Below, one piece after another: positions 25,501 to 32,900 of a stretch of 64,000 nucleotides of DNA (its first letter is position 1; each line of letters starts with the position of its first letter). The DNA is from Metellina segmentata (taxonomy: Eukaryota > Arthropoda > Arachnida > Araneae > Tetragnathidae), in assembly GCA_947359465.1 (NCBI GenBank), contig OX375878.1, forward strand, positions 87,518,377-87,582,376, written 5' to 3'. Below the pieces are notes generated by a model that had not been told where the DNA came from, searched no databases, and worked only from the letters and a program-made list of their open reading frames with translations. The translations under genes and the position numbers were made by a program.

Positions 25501-26374
25501 CAGTCACATTAGGTTATATCGTTTCTTGTTAATTTCTTTTGAAAATTGTTACCTTTTTTTCATTTGAAAATGTTTTCTGTATTTAGTGCTAAGTTTCAGG
25601 GTATTTTGCAAAATTTGAAGTTTTGTTTAAAACATGAAGGTAATTTATATTTGTATGTGTCAAACATAAAAACACAAGAAATTAGAACATTATTATGTAG
25701 GTGTTTACAAATACCCAGAAAAACCCAGACGGGTTGGGTATTTGTCCCAAAACCCAGGTATTTGCCAACCCTGCACTCAACAGATGTGACTTCACAAAAA
25801 TTGTCAGTCATTCAGCATTTAGTTGAACAATACTTCCTAGTGATTTGGAGATAGTATCATATTTCTCATTTTTCACTCAATTTAACAAAATGTATAAGAA
25901 AATTCATAATTTTTCTGTCTAGTACCTAAACATATTTTCAGATACACTTTCAAATAGCAATAATTTTTTGCTTCAGTTCAATTATTATAACAGATTTTAA
26001 CTTATTCAGCCCTGAACTGTTTAAAAGGCCTTTGTTGGTAAAACAAGATTGAAAGGTAAAACCTATTTGGAAATATGAACACATATTTCCTCTATTATAT
26101 ATTTAAGTAAATTCTAGCTTTCTAGGTCCCTGAGAAACCAATATATATATATATATATATATCCAAATCAACTATCATGGTCATTTCAATTTCAAATGGA
26201 CGTACAAAAGCTAACTACTAAACGGAAAGTGAAACAAAATAGTTCCAATAGCTGGAAAATAAATACTCTCGATACAAGAACAATATAGAAATTAATGTTT
26301 GCCTTACCATCCTTCTTAATTTTGTCATTTAGATTGTTTATGTAAATACTATTATTTGGTCGCACATCAAGCAT
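4269..26374 (-). CDS. snf: snf / U1A-U2B'' spliceosomal RRM protein, 5' three exons
   Basis: Join of 26374-26308, 17513-17341 and 4509-4269 (minus), 481 coding bases, continuing left of the window. It encodes the arthropod U1A/U2B'' protein, which binds U1 and U2 snRNA stem-loops in the spliceosome. RRM1 spans roughly residues 8-85: RNP2 is IYINNL in exon 1 and RNP1 is RGQAFIAF in exon 2. The exon 1/2 junction rebuilds a Glu codon in [18 protein letters not shown]. Exon 3 opens with [20 protein letters not shown] and runs into a Lys-rich linker. All visible junctions are GT-AG with phases that fit. RRM2 is not found at 1-4268. Introns of 8.8 and 12.8 kb are filled with transposons. Family assignment is secure; the symbol assumes a single snf-type gene as in flies. 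Confidence 0.93.
4665..5045. repeat. imperfect tandem repeat, ~100-bp unit
   Basis: About 3.5 degenerate copies. Each carries 'aaagtctt(t)aagctaaa', an A-run, 'gcaagaaagttatgctttta' and 'aaaaag', near 4675, 4785, 4880 and 4985. AT-rich, no coding capacity, within snf intron 2. Confidence 0.65.
5395..5530 (-). mobile_element. Helitron 5' end fragment
   Basis: Minus-strand copy of the common Helitron 5' module (TCTACTATTATAAAAGG, GT-rich stretch, 'atttggcacacaggtag', 'ttaaaatttagtctagaa'). No 3' terminus is visible beyond it, so it is a truncated relic. Confidence 0.55.
5531..6746. other. non-coding, snf intron 2
   Basis: AT-rich with a short 86-codon open stretch at 5543-5803 that matches nothing I know. 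No RNA gene or named repeat seen. Confidence 0.45.
6747..7637 (-). mobile_element. non-autonomous Helitron, ~890 bp
   Basis: The 5' terminus TCTCTACTATTATAAAAGG is at 7637 on the minus strand. The 3' end near 6747 matches the family end 'gcaacgccgtgctgg', seen intact at 61971-61985, but has mutated to CGGT. Near the 3' end, a ~76-bp segment with 'gctagtaataaat' is duplicated (about 6865-7010). No protein remains. Confidence 0.55.
7750..7900 (-). mobile_element. Helitron 3' end fragment
   Basis: Minus strand reads gaactgtcac...gccgtgCTGG ending at 7750. It is the same 3' terminus as the element at 61154-61985 and carries a valid CTRR end. Its body is lost towards the piggyBac boundary near 7976. 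Confidence 0.5.
8170..8880 (+). pseudogene. piggyBac transposase (PGBD-like), internally deleted
   Basis: The N-terminal piece from ATG 8170 reads [15 protein letters not shown], then [17 protein letters not shown], the acidic N-terminus typical of piggyBac transposases. After a stop at 8376, a C-terminal piece resumes near 8530: [15 protein letters not shown], then [12 protein letters not shown], then [17 protein letters not shown]. The last two are the 'N-x-x-M-G-x-V-D' catalytic-Asp region and following helix. The middle of the DDD domain is missing. A piece resembling a Helitron 3' end (CTAG at 8583-8586) sits inside the C-terminal part. Non-functional. Confidence 0.8.
10145..11830 (-). 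mobile_element. CR1-like non-LTR retrotransposon, 5'-truncated
   Basis: The minus-strand insertion carries a 3' part of ORF2, a short 3' UTR (10224-10165) and a 3' tail of (TATTTG) repeats at about 10155-10175. The 3' 300 bp recur almost unchanged at 44812-45135. The 5' side lacks the endonuclease, as usual for target-primed insertion. The open frame suggests it is fairly young. Confidence 0.8.
10225..11847 (-). CDS. LINE reverse transcriptase (CR1-like), partial ORF2
   Basis: An uninterrupted 540-codon frame for a non-LTR reverse transcriptase that would copy element RNA at a nicked target. Seen motifs: KAPGPD (residues 61-66), YRPVSLTSV (121-129), YGFRKGRS (157-164), YIDFQKAFD (190-198, first catalytic Asp), [11 protein letters not shown] (247-257) and FADD (278-281, catalytic pair; F-A-D-D in place of Y-x-D-D). 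Thumb-like and C-terminal parts follow, with [12 protein letters not shown] and [13 protein letters not shown]. The apurinic endonuclease that should precede the RT is missing. The first ~12 residues come from flanking DNA, so the ATG is probably not the element's own start. Clade (CR1 versus a neighbour in the jockey superfamily) is inferred from memory. Confidence 0.85.
   Translation of the reverse strand: MIHHYPGSLFVLNDFFLGVFNGNYSLKKDPKDGAFAGGIIKECKFNREEIVHQLKRIKPSKAPGPDDIYPRVLVECAEELGEVIHTIFNSTYSTGWVPMDWKLANITPIFKKGIQSDPGNYRPVSLTSVICKIFESLLKKHIMLYLEEGGLLSENQYGFRKGRSCSTNLLKFYEKITEELDNKSSVDIMYIDFQKAFDKVPHEALLFKLERLGIQGKTLIWIKNWLLGRKQRVQVKGNYSQWTEVISGVPQGSVLGPILFIIFIDDIGQGIKNRISIFADDLKIWGTVDTKLQIENLQGDFDKISEWAVKWGMSFNVGKCQVLHMGYRNSGAEYCLQGVKVKEGETVKDLGVIIHRDFKMGHQCSAAGKKANRLLGYIKKTVTSRDKNIILPLYKGLVRPHLEYAVQFWAPYMRKDIESIERVQHRATKIIKGLANFDYNERLSKLNMYTLERRRRGDLIQLFKFVKQGDTEGLNFNRDNRTRGHGYKLNKTHFNRDLRKNYYFNRVIDSWNALPENIVNSKGVYEFKTRLDSQWELENS
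11860..13060. other. non-coding interior of the piggyBac element
   Basis: AT-rich, no credible open frame. It holds most copies of the 14-base recurring motif described separately. Confidence 0.5.
13190..14165 (-). mobile_element. Helitron 5' segment, split by a MITE
   Basis: 14165-14105 and 13370-13190 read on the minus strand as successive parts of the common Helitron 5' region ('ttaaaatttaatctagaaca', then 'ctttagtctaagtttctat'). They match 17760-18000. The 710-bp MITE at 13379-14088 interrupts them. Confidence 0.55.
13379..14088 (+). mobile_element. MITE with GGTTCCCAC termini, copy 1 (710 bp)
   Basis: Ends are CATGGTTCCCAC and GTGGGAACCCTG, flanked by the 5-bp direct repeat AAGAA (13374-13378 and 14089-14093). 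Near each end the phrase 'aaggacttttaaggactttt' recurs in inverted orientation. No transposase. A 709-bp reverse-complement copy lies at 32470-33178. The terminus looks hAT-like, but the 5-bp target duplication is short for a typical hAT. Confidence 0.85.
14170..15840 (-). pseudogene. jockey/I-like LINE with RNase H, fragmented
   Basis: Order on the minus strand: RT finger region, including '[10 protein letters not shown]'-type and [13 protein letters not shown] then [16 protein letters not shown] (15358-15041); RNase H region [19 protein letters not shown] then [12 protein letters not shown] (14840-14628); and a C-terminal Cys/His piece, [19 protein letters not shown] (about 14360-14270). 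The RT palm with the catalytic Asp pair is deleted between 15041 and 14990. Several frameshifts and stops. RNase H after the RT points to the I/R1/jockey group. Dead copy. Confidence 0.8.
15880..16860 (+). other. coding-like decayed region, unidentified
   Basis: Successive plus-strand frames read like a broken protein: [20 protein letters not shown] (about 16030-16090), then [19 protein letters not shown] with [19 protein letters not shown] (16230-16350), later [20 protein letters not shown] (16670-16735). Stops and shifts separate them. A segment near 16310-16410 is partly repeated at 16490-16580. Family not recognised; probably a captured or transposon-borne gene relic in snf intron 2. Confidence 0.3.
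17341..17513 (-). CDS. snf: snf exon 2
   Basis: 173 bp between the acceptor TTGCAG|AG and the donor ATG|GTGAGT. It encodes the central RRM1: [20 protein letters not shown], then RNP1 RGQAFIAF, then [19 protein letters not shown]. This matches the U1A/U2B'' family almost residue for residue. Confidence 0.95.
17640..18045 (+). mobile_element. Helitron 5' fragment
   Basis: TCTCTACTATTATAAAAGG at 17640, then the shared 5' module and the 'gatttgaaatctgcgga' segment near 18015. No 3' terminus; it ends where the piggyBac relic begins. Confidence 0.55.
18050..19322 (-). mobile_element. piggyBac element 2, deletion derivative
   Basis: The right end read on the minus strand is TTAA, CACTAGAAGCACCG, then GGTCATTTTGACCC (19322-19285), a classic piggyBac-type terminus. 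The left end near 18050-18095 has a degraded counterpart ('aaaaccgcca', 'gggggtcaacttgaccc'). Transposase C-terminus lies inside at 18240-18760. About 1.27 kb against 2.5 kb or more for full elements. Confidence 0.7.
18240..18760 (-). pseudogene. piggyBac transposase C-terminal fragment
   Basis: Across a frameshift near 18560 the minus strand encodes TRRWPLHVF, then a '[12 protein letters not shown]'-like stretch, then [17 protein letters not shown]. This is the conserved helix after the third catalytic Asp in PGBD-type transposases. The catalytic core and N-terminus are absent. Non-functional. Confidence 0.75.
19425..22296. mobile_element. foldback element with ~1.3-kb inverted arms
   Basis: The left end GGGTCGTTCCACACCAAATC at 19425 is mirrored at 22296 (reverse complement GGGTAATTCCACATCAAATC). 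Similarity continues inward for about 1.3 kb on each side (to about 20712 and from about 20918), leaving a ~205-bp loop. TAAA flanks both ends directly (19421-19424 and 22297-22300), a possible 4-bp target duplication. The right arm holds the ORF at 20828-21235; the left arm holds an inverted partial copy. A ~100-bp piece inside the right arm is duplicated (21721-21905). Confidence 0.85.
20828..21235 (+). pseudogene. transposase-like ORF fragment of the foldback element
   Basis: 135 codons: [10 protein letters not shown], then [19 protein letters not shown], then [10 protein letters not shown] and [10 protein letters not shown] recall a widespread but poorly characterised invertebrate family with 'F-[SP]-D-G' and 'W-H-F-[FY]-A-T-S-[HY]-G-K-x-x-C-D-G-[VI]-G'. 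Its conserved Asp/His/Glu pattern could be a DDE-type nuclease; that is inference. Residues between FPDGSAAQ and LWHF are shortened compared with that pattern, and the start and end are truncated. Confidence 0.5.
22310..23145 (+). pseudogene. Helitron helicase, internally deleted
   Basis: Order: [20 protein letters not shown] and [11 protein letters not shown] (22360-22460, region before the helicase); Walker A as [12 protein letters not shown] (about 22828-22860); [19 protein letters not shown] (22915-22970); then a direct jump to [13 protein letters not shown] and [10 protein letters not shown] (23030-23105), the last helicase motif. Motifs II-IV are deleted and frames shift at least twice. 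Same subfamily as the fragment at 1427-1768. Its upstream part is cut by the foldback element. Confidence 0.8.
23447..25146 (+). mobile_element. Helitron, ~1.7 kb, with nested mariner relic
   Basis: 5' end TCTCTAATATTATAAAAGG at 23447 after a host A. The 3' side has a GC-rich palindromic region (25060-25140) like that at 391-490, ending near CTAT (25143-25146), one base off CTRR. The middle (24250-24990) is a mariner-like relic. No Helitron protein remains. Confidence 0.6.
24350..24885 (-). pseudogene. mariner-like transposase, centre deleted
   Basis: The minus strand begins [15 protein letters not shown] and, after a frameshift, [36 protein letters not shown]: the helix-turn-helix N-terminus common in arthropod transposases. 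It then jumps to [14 protein letters not shown] and [17 protein letters not shown], the last part of the DDE domain. The section with the first two catalytic acids is missing. Stops in several places. Confidence 0.8.
25147..26190. other. non-coding, snf intron 1; (AT)n near the end
   Basis: No gene seen. A 20-bp AT dinucleotide run lies at 26141-26161. A segment at 25725-25785 ending 'gccaaccctg' resembles a hAT MITE terminus, but no partner end was established. Confidence 0.4.
26308..26374 (-). CDS. snf: snf exon 1
   Basis: 67 bp from ATG (26374-26372) to the donor ATG|GTAAGGC type junction at 26307, phase 1. Encodes [20 protein letters not shown] plus KD, ending one base into the Glu codon. 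RNP2 lies here. No upstream in-frame alternative start is needed for the family match. Confidence 0.92.
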
Positions 26375-26939
26375 TATGAAGCTTATAAGTTGTAAAAATA
26401 TACCACAACAAAATTATTCACCGAGAAAATGAAACTTTGCTAAGCAAACACGGTAGCTTCAATCATAAAATACAAATATTTGTTATGTAAAACAATTCTT
26501 ATTTCGTAGAAAATCTCAAGAATCGCCGATTTTGAAAACTAAACACTAGTCTCTTCACTTCTTTTCTTTCATTAAAATTTAGGCATTTAAGAAAAGTTTG
26601 ATCGCCATTTCATTTGCAAAAATGCAACGCATAATGTAATGTTCTTAATATAATTTTAATGTTTATTTCTTTCTCTAAGAGATGATTGTACTGGCTAATA
26701 GGGATTTTTATACGCCCAAGAAAATAAAAGGAGGATTTTTTTGTTCGATAAAAAATTATGATAGCATATGAATTATGAACTAGACTTCGAGTTCCAACTT
26801 CGGAAACTGTAACTGCTTGATTCCGATTGTTGAAGGATTCTGTAAATACCATTCCGTTTCTCACCATATTATTCAATCTCATTCAATCTAAAAAATTGTT
26901 TTAATTTTTAATACAATTAACTTAAATATTTGAAAAAAA
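26375..26939. promoter_or_regulatory. shared divergent promoter region of snf and RpL12
   Basis: 565 bp separate the snf ATG (minus, 26374) from the RpL12 ATG (plus, 26940). Both 5' UTRs and both core promoters must lie here unless an untranslated exon is outside. A pyrimidine stretch 'tctcttcacttcttttcttt' near 26550 could be a TOP-like start for the ribosomal gene, though its distance implies a long leader or a 5' intron. A 90-codon antisense ORF at 26610-26882 is probably fortuitous. Confidence 0.55.
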
Positions 26940-26976
26940 ATGCCACCCAAGTTTGATCCAACAGAAATTAAAACGG
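26940..26976 (+). CDS. RpL12: RpL12 exon 1
   Basis: 37 bp, ATG at 26940, encoding [12 protein letters not shown] plus the first base of Val. Donor ACGG|GTAAGTG, phase 1. Confidence 0.95.
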
Positions 26977-29900
26977 GTAAGTGTTAAATTTGATTTTGTG
27001 AAATATATTGTTTATATACTCGAAGATGAGCATGGTTATCCAATTTCCGATCTAAATACTTTTGTCGAAGTATTTAGTCACAAATGTTTCTTTTAATGAT
27101 GCGTTGGTGCATGCAAATAAATTTAACTTCTAAATCATCTTTATCGAGGTGCCGAACGTTTGTACTGTCAATATTACACGTGTGAATCACTGCTTTATTC
27201 TGTCGTTGAATATCACTTGTGATATTTTTGTGTTGCAGTATATTCACATATAACATATTAGTGTTAATTATTGGGGATGGCAAATGTACATATGTGTTGA
27301 TATTAGTATGCCTTAGTATGTATGCCTCTCTATGGTATTAGTTAGTATGCCTCTCTGGGTGCAGCTCCAACTTTTAAAATGTTTGTTGACTTAGGGGTAC
27401 TAGTCGTGAATTACCCTCTGATTGCTGCATTTGAATACAACTTGGTAATTTTTACATAATAGTTCTTTGGATGTGTAAAACTGCCTTTTCATGGGAATTG
27501 GCACACATAACTGTTCCATATGTCCTCGCCAGGAATTTCAGAACTTTTGACTACTGTAGCTGTTTTTCAGCCGACTCCAATGGATAATTTTTATTTATGT
27601 CCGTAAAATTTAGTTAAAAAAATGTTAGCAGGCTTTAATTCAATACCTATTTCTTTCACGATCACTTTAACAGCAAGCAGAAAGATGCATTTGTGATTCT
27701 TGATATCTGGAGCCCAACTGACTTCCTTTTGACAATTGCCCTTCACTTCTATATGCTTAACATACTATGTATCACCACCCGAGATTCATAATATTGAGCA
27801 GAACCTATGAGTACAAGTTAGAATATTTTGAGTATTTGCTATAAGGAACAGATCTTTTAATTTCTGTTCTGTATTACTAAAAACTTTGTGTTTTCTATTT
27901 ACTTGATATTTGGTCAAATTTTTGTGTTTTAATTATATTTTAATGAAAAAAGTATTGGAATATTTTGTTTTTAGTTTACCTCAGGGTCGTTGGAGGTGAA
28001 GTTGGAGCAACATCGTCTCTTGCACCTAAAGTTGGTCCCTTGGGTCTGGTAAGTTAATGTTCATAGTACTGTGTAAATTAAGTTCTGGTGTATTATAATT
28101 ACCATAAATTTAATAGCTATAGTGAAATGTTTTAAACAAAATATGTTTTGCTTGTTTGTTGTTAGTGTTCATATTTTATTTAATGAATTGCTTATATTAC
28201 AGTCTCCAAAAAAAGTGGGAGATGACATTGCTAAAGCAACAGCAGATTGGAAAGGTCTAAAAATCACAGTGAAATTGGTGATTCAAAATAGGCAAGCTGC
28301 AATTGAAGTGGTTCCTAGTGCAGCATCTTTAATTATTCGAGCTCTGAAAGAACCTGCAAGAGACCGAAAGAAGGTTAAACATGGTATGAAGATATTTTAA
28401 TTGTTATGTGGGTGGAGTGGTAGCATACAGGACGGTGGACAATATCTTGCCAATGTGGCAACCTTCAATTTATGCTTTTTTAAGACAACCCTATTTATTG
28501 TTTCAATGTGCAGTAGTGTTACGTCTTTTCTTTTTTGCTTGGAAGTATTGCGATTTACGTCTTTGTAAGTAAGTTGCACTTTTTTCCCCTTTTGTTCGTC
28601 GGTCACGTACCCAATATTAGCTATGGCGGCAGATGGTTTAACTATAGAATAAATACTTTGGTGGTTTTTTTTTTGGTAAAATGTATTTTGATATGGATGA
28701 TCTTGAGAGCTTGGTTGTAATTTAATTTTGTCAGAAAGTTGGATTAATTGCTACGAGTGTGAAATGTCCAGCATGTGGTAATGAGATGACTTTAATGTTA
28801 AGAAAGGATGTAGGCAATAGGTATGAGTGGAAGTGTTGAAAGTATGGACACAAAAGGTCTCAATCAGTGTGAAAGGGGACATGATTTGAAAGTAGTAAAT
28901 TGCATATCTGTAAGATTCTTCTGATTACATGGTATTTTGTGAGTGAAATGTCGATTACATGTGTTATAAATGAAATGGATGTGGCAACTCATAAGATGAC
29001 TGACTGGTTTAATTTTTGTAGAGAAGTTTGTATAAATGCTTGCTTGGAATGATTGGAGGGGTGGGAAAGACTGTTGAAATAGATGAGAGTAAGTTTGGAA
29101 AAAAGAAATTTAATAAAGTTAAGAGTGGATGGTAAATGAGTAGTTAGAGGAATAGAGCGAAGAAAAAATTGTGCTGGGGACAACAATTTTGTCTGACTGT
29201 TGGAAGTCTTATGCTGGCATGGATAATCTGGATGACAAAGAGGTCAAGGGTTATCAATGCCTAGCTACATGATGCCATACCAATGCTATTGAGGGTACGT
29301 GGGGTGCAGTCAAATAATCCCTTAAGGGAAGGCGTTTTGTTAAGGATCAGTTTGACGGCTACTTTGCTGAATACATTTGGGGGTGGAGGTGCAGAGGAAG
29401 TTTCTGGCCTTCGTCCACGAAATAAACAGAATTTACAAGGGGCAAGTTTCATTTTTCCATTTCTTTTTGCTGCCTTAACTACCAAAAAATTACTAACAAA
29501 TCCATACATGCAAAGGTTCACAGTGTGGATTTTGCTGCATGGACATGGCCATCTTGGTTTGGCGACAAAAAAAATGCCTTGGCGTCACTGTTATGTGAAT
29601 AAGTAGGTGTAAACTTAACTATTCACTGCTAATTTGTTGCCCAAGTATTCGGAAAATTGCTGTTACTGTTGACAGGCATGCATGCTATCGCAGGTGATCG
29701 GGACTGCTCCATGTTAACCCTTAGTTCTGTTTGGCATTGTTATTATACCTGTTGCCATCTATAACATTATAATTGATGATTTGAGGGGTTATGACTTGTT
29801 CAAATATTTTAGCTATTGGTGACAGCTTTAAAAAAAATTTGTTCCCTGTGATGTAAAATATGGTGCAGCTTTGATATTACGACTGATAGCATGCTTTTTA

Positions 29901-32900
29901 TGGTGACCAAGGAAGAATTTCTTTGCCGGGAAAAATAATGAATTAACCATAAGATATTTTAAAGTACAAGTCTATGTAACATGAATGAAAGAAAAAAAAT
30001 CACATTAATTCTATTGAACTAGTTTTGGCATGGTCCAATAATCGTAATGTTGCCATAATCCTAACAAAACAGTTGCTACAAAAAGTCTTTCTCAAAGCTG
30101 TACCTTTTATACTTCTCCAGTTGAGCTACTTTTTTCACTGTACCACAACTTTTTGTGTGTAGAGTAGTAATAGTAGCAATATCAATTCTTTTTCTTGAGA
30201 AAAATATATTTACTTTTGTAAAATATTCTCTTGAATAGAACAGGCAATCCATGAAGTTCCAAATAAATGTGAAAGTTATTGTATTATTTTTTTAAGATGT
30301 AGAGTACAAATATGCTAGGTATTTTGGAATCTATTATTTTGTCTACATTTGAAAATGTTGACATTATGCAAGCTCCAGCTAAATTAAGACAGACTGCTTG
30401 AGATTTAAATCTCCTTTCACTGTTGTCCACTATATCCTGTGCTCCATTTCTCATGGCCTAACCTGACCCTTGTGCTATAAAAATTCAATCTGTTCCTTTT
30501 CTTTAATTCAAAGTTTTCATATGCATTACCTGTAATTGTTTGTCAGGTTACAAATATAACGTTGCATACCAAACATGGCATCCTTTGTTGTCTTACTTCA
30601 GAATGTATAATATGTTGATGTAAAAAGGAAAATGCAAGCTTTCTCATGTCTGGATCAAAATTGTTCCGATTAAATATTAAAAGCATTAAGTATTATTCAT
30701 GCCCTACTTAGTTTCATATTAATTTGTAATCCTTCTGGTTTCCAGAATTACTAAAAAACCATGTGACTAATAATCTTATAACATTTGTTAAATAAATCTG
30801 ATTTATCCATACAACATAGATTAATCTAAAAGGTAGTAAAAAGTTTTCATAATTTCTTTCCCTTCAAATTTTCTTAAAATTTGTATTGTAAAAAAGTATT
30901 TTTTTTAAAGTAGATGTATGTTGCTTTTGATAAGCTAGCAAATATGCAGACCCAACTCCAAGAATTGCTCAATGTAACTCTTGGCGTACCTATACTGCAA
31001 AAAATAACATTGCAGCGCTATGTTTCACATCTTCCTAATAGATATGTTAACACACTCTGTAATGACATTAATTTGAAGATGCGCCATATTCCGTTTTTCA
31101 CACCTTTTCGAAAAGTCCATTTGAACACCTTTGCTCGTTTTGCAAGCTCAGCTTTCCTAATGCATTGAATTATATTTTATTCCCTAATTTTAAAAATTTC
31201 TGTCTTAGAGTTTTGTAGATGGAGTATAAATTTCAACAGCTTTCAAATCTGCAAAAAATTCTACACCAGATCAATGTAAAAAACATAATTTTCTCTAGTA
31301 ACTACCTTTTTTCGAAACACATTTGGGTAGGACTTTTTAACAATCGAAAAAGTGATCTGAAGCAGAAGTTTTTAAATTATTATAGGATGTATGAATTTAC
31401 TTGTTTCATGAATTAGAAGATTGGTGTTGTATCACTCTGCTTCCCTCATGAACAACTATCCGTTATGATTGCTAATCCTGCTTTCCAGTGTCAATAGAAC
31501 GCTTTTGATAAGCTAGCAAATATGCAGACCCAACTCCAAGAATTGCTCAATGTAACTCTTGGCGTACCTATACTGCAAAAAATAACATTGCAGCGCTATG
31601 TTTCACATCTTCCTAATAGATATGTTAACACACTCTGTAATGACATTAATTTGAAGATGCGCCATATTCCGTTTTTCACACCTTTTCGAAAAGTCCATTT
31701 GAACACCTTTGCTCGTTTTGCAAGCTCAGCTTTCCTAATGCATTGAATTATATTTTATTCCCTAATTTTAAAATTTTCTGTCTTAGAGTTTTGTAGATGG
31801 AGTATAAATTTCAACAGCTTTCAAATCTGCAAAAAATTCTACACCAGATCAATGTAAAAAACATAATTTTCTCTAGTAACTACCTTTTTTCGAAACACAT
31901 TTGGGTAGGACTTTTTAACAATCGAAAAAGTGATCTGAAGCAGAAGTTTTTAAATTATTATAGGATGTATGAATTTACTTGTTTCATGAATTAGAAGATT
32001 GGTGTTGTATCACTCTGCTTCCCTCATGAACAACTATCCGTTATGATTGCTAATCCTGCTTTCCAGTGTCAATAGAACGCTGATAAAGACTAGCTTACAT
32101 TAAAGGTAGTGCCAGCTCACATTTATGGCACCAATAACTGAGGGATGAGTCAAGTAACGTGCGTGATTGGGAATGTTTCAGCCATTGACCCCCAGTACAT
32201 AAGTTTATTTTCAAAAGGCATATTGAGTTCAATTTAACACGGGGATGTGCAAAATGAATTAAAATTAAAACTTCTTCACATTTCATGTTGGGGACATTAA
32301 AAAATAATTTCAAAGTTTCACTTTCAAATTAAATGTTTAATATTAGTTTATTTTGTTTGCTTACACTTTATATTTAGCTTATGTTTGCTGCACATGAAAA
32401 TGTGAACAGAGCGTTCTTCTCTATCTCAAAAGTATGGAATGTGATTGAATTTGCATCCTATTTTTAATGCAGGGTTCCCACGGTCCTTGAAAAGTCCTTA
32501 AAAGTCCTTGAATTCTTTTTTCCTAACTAGGGGCCCTTGAAAATTACGGTACTTGGTGAAAAGTCCTTGAAAGTACTTGATTTTTTTAACAAGTACATAA
32601 TTGTGTAATTTCGTCTTGCATTGGAAATTGTCCAGACTAGTTTCCTCCACAGCATGTGTGCCATTTGAGCCTCATTCTGAATGAAACCGGTGTTTCACGC
32701 TTTGACACTATGTGATATACTTATAATACTAGGTCTAGATCTCCACAGTATGGCTATCCGTCTAAGTTGACACTTCTGGTCTCCATTAAGACGGCCGCTT
32801 CTCATACTCTTCGTGCCACCAAAAGAATTTATCGTACGATATTTTATCGCACGACGGAAATCGATATGAGTGCAAGTAGCCTGAAAGTTAGCATTGAAAC

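Larger units (their letters stand above)
30923..32078 (+). repeat. 578-bp tandem duplication with a snoRNA copy in each unit
   Basis: Units 30923-31500 and 31501-32078 are almost identical, with one substitution noticed near 31196/31774. The first ~150 bp of each unit is a diverged copy of the 199-bp snoRNA repeat. The second half contains the Helitron segment 'aatttcaacagctttcaaat' with following sequence. The near identity means a recent duplication; the matching 74-codon open frames are a by-product. Confidence 0.9.

Noticed and set aside
26610..26882. 90-codon minus-strand frame between snf and RpL12
   Set aside because: No similarity, low-complexity codon usage, lies in the promoter region.
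30914..31994. Repeated open frames of 65-84 codons in the 578-bp units
   Set aside because: They overlap the snoRNA-like sequence and Helitron-derived DNA, have no motif, and exist twice only because the DNA is duplicated.
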